Assembly (NCBI GenBank): GCA_011620825.1
Contig: WOYN01000106.1
Coordinates: 1-6,386 of the forward strand
Direction: 5' to 3'
Origin: Candidatus Methanomethylophilaceae archaeon
Lineage (GTDB): Archaea; Thermoplasmatota; Thermoplasmata; Methanomassiliicoccales; Methanomethylophilaceae
DNA length: 6,386 nt
The position numbers and the translations under genes were made by a program. Within the stretch, counting starts at the first letter, position 1. The number at the start of each line of letters is the position of its first letter. The notes under the pieces are model-generated. The model was not told the DNA's origin, did not search any database, and saw only the letters and a list, made by a program, of their open reading frames with translations. Positions 5,620 through 6,386 of the stretch are shown here, in pieces.

Positions 5620-6386
5620 ATGAAGGCAAACATTGAAACAATTCTATCTCGTAAAGTGACGCCCGAAACGATAACCAAACTTGAGGGTATCGTAGGCAAG
5701 GACAACATCAACACGGGCGACATGGACAAGATCCTATACAGCCACGACATGGCCCCCCTCCCCAAGGAAGCAGGCATGGCGTTCAAGAATATACCCGATG
5801 TGATAGTAAGGCCGGAGACGGACGAACAGGTGGCAAAGGTCGTCGCCCTAGCATACAAAGACGGGATACCTATCATACCCAGAGGCAACGCGACCTGGGG
5901 ACTCGGCGGATGCATGCCCACTAACGGGGGCATCGTTATCGACATGTCCTCGAAGATGAACAAGGTTCTCGAGATTAACACCGAGAGCATGTACGTCAAG
6001 GTACAGGCCGGTTGCACATGGAAAGGCGTACTCGACGAGTGCATGAAACTTGGTTTCATCATCGGTTCCTACCCGTCAAGCTTCCCCGCAGGGACGGTCG
6101 GCGCGTGGACCTCGACCAACGGAATGGGTACAGGCAGCTACAAGTACGGCTCCGCCAAAGACAATGTTCTCAACATGAAGGTCGTTCTTTCCGACGGAAC
6201 TCTGATCGAGACCGGATACGATCACATCGGATCCTACATGGCAGGCTACAACCTCAATCAGTTCTTCGCAGGTGCCGAAGGGACCCTCGGAGTCCTCACC
6301 ACTATAACCATGAGGATATACCCCATGGGGGAGATCAGGCCCGTCGCCTACGAGTTCGAGAACCTGAAGGACATGCACGGACCGAT
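5620..6386 (+). CDS. glcD: FAD-binding GlcD-type dehydrogenase (D-lactate/glycolate oxidase family), 3' truncated by the window
   Basis: The first 255 residues of a protein that runs off the right edge; family members are usually about 450-480 residues. They cover the N-terminal PCMH/VAO-type FAD-binding domain (COG0277): VIVRPETDEQVAKVVALA (61-78), the FAD pyrophosphate-binding loop IPRGNATWGLGG (86-97), GIVIDMSSKMNKVLEI (104-119), VQAGCTWKGVL (128-138), the GTVGAWTSTNGMGTGSYKYG stretch (158-177) and AGAEGTLGVLT (217-227). Family enzymes oxidise 2-hydroxy acids such as D-lactate or glycolate and pass electrons to an Fe-S/HdrD-like partner or a membrane carrier. The C-terminal substrate domain is not visible, so the substrate cannot be named and the symbol is at family level only. 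The ATG at 5620 follows GGAGGG at 5609-5614. A separate promoter is likely. There is no signal peptide, so it is cytoplasmic or peripheral. Confidence 0.88.
   Translation, partial: MKANIETILSRKVTPETITKLEGIVGKDNINTGDMDKILYSHDMAPLPKEAGMAFKNIPDVIVRPETDEQVAKVVALAYKDGIPIIPRGNATWGLGGCMPTNGGIVIDMSSKMNKVLEINTESMYVKVQAGCTWKGVLDECMKLGFIIGSYPSSFPAGTVGAWTSTNGMGTGSYKYGSAKDNVLNMKVVLSDGTLIETGYDHIGSYMAGYNLNQFFAGAEGTLGVLTTITMRIYPMGEIRPVAYEFENLKDMHGP

Noticed and set aside
5448..6062. Minus-strand open frame (204 codons) across the nuclease 3' end, the gap and the GlcD-like gene
   Set aside because: It is antisense to two recognised genes and to the promoter gap, has no known motif, and its Ser/Met/Leu-rich composition follows from reading the complement of the GlcD-like gene.
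1..6386. CRISPR array, insertion sequence, tRNA or rRNA
   Set aside because: No spaced direct repeats, transposase motifs, terminal inverted repeats or tRNA-like cloverleaf signals were noticed, and coding sequence fills nearly the whole window.

Overview
This window comes from a methanogenic (methyl-coenzyme M reductase-bearing) archaeon. Six consecutive genes encode methanogenesis marker proteins, which are families known almost only from archaea that carry methyl-coenzyme M reductase (MCR). GC content is moderate to fairly high by eye, genes are preceded by strong GGAGG-type ribosome binding sites, and AGG (Arg) and ATA (Ile) codons are common. The Methanomassiliicoccales (methyl-reducing methanogens related to Thermoplasmata) are my best guess at order level, with Methanomicrobiales as an alternative. 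This placement is an inference from composition and from the neighbouring GlcD-type oxidase, not from a search.

Layout, all on the + strand. Bases 1-32 hold the last codons of an unidentified upstream gene, whose stop overlaps the next start. Then come mmp3 (29-1543), mmp6 (1540-1956), mmp5 (1959-2396), mmp15 (2393-3616), mmp17 (3626-4192) and mmp7 (4185-5126). A DUF123/GIY-YIG-like nuclease gene (5098-5529) overlaps the 3' end of mmp7. Every junction up to 5529 is either an overlap (4, 8 or 29 nt) or a gap of at most 9 nt, so this is almost certainly one translationally coupled operon that began upstream of the window. A 90-nt gap (5530-5619) carries a plausible archaeal TATA box. The last gene, an FAD-binding GlcD-type dehydrogenase, starts at 5620 and runs off the right end.

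How the genes work together. From published work on MCR activation, Mmp3, Mmp7 and Mmp17 are subunits of the ATP-dependent activation complex (component A3a, with McrC and the ATPase AtwA/component A2) that reduces the nickel of coenzyme F430 to the active Ni(I) state. Mmp15 has the fold and motifs of the ATP-dependent [4Fe-4S] activator of 2-hydroxyacyl-CoA dehydratases, so it is a natural candidate for a low-potential electron-transfer or cluster-related step. Mmp5 and Mmp6 have no assigned activity, but both carry conserved-looking cysteine motifs. The operon therefore looks like an MCR activation/maturation module with three well-placed subunits and three partners of unknown function. The nuclease and the GlcD-like oxidase are neighbours whose link to MCR is not shown by the sequence.

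I see no RNA gene, mobile element, CRISPR array or convincing terminator. There is no gene-free stretch longer than 90 bases.
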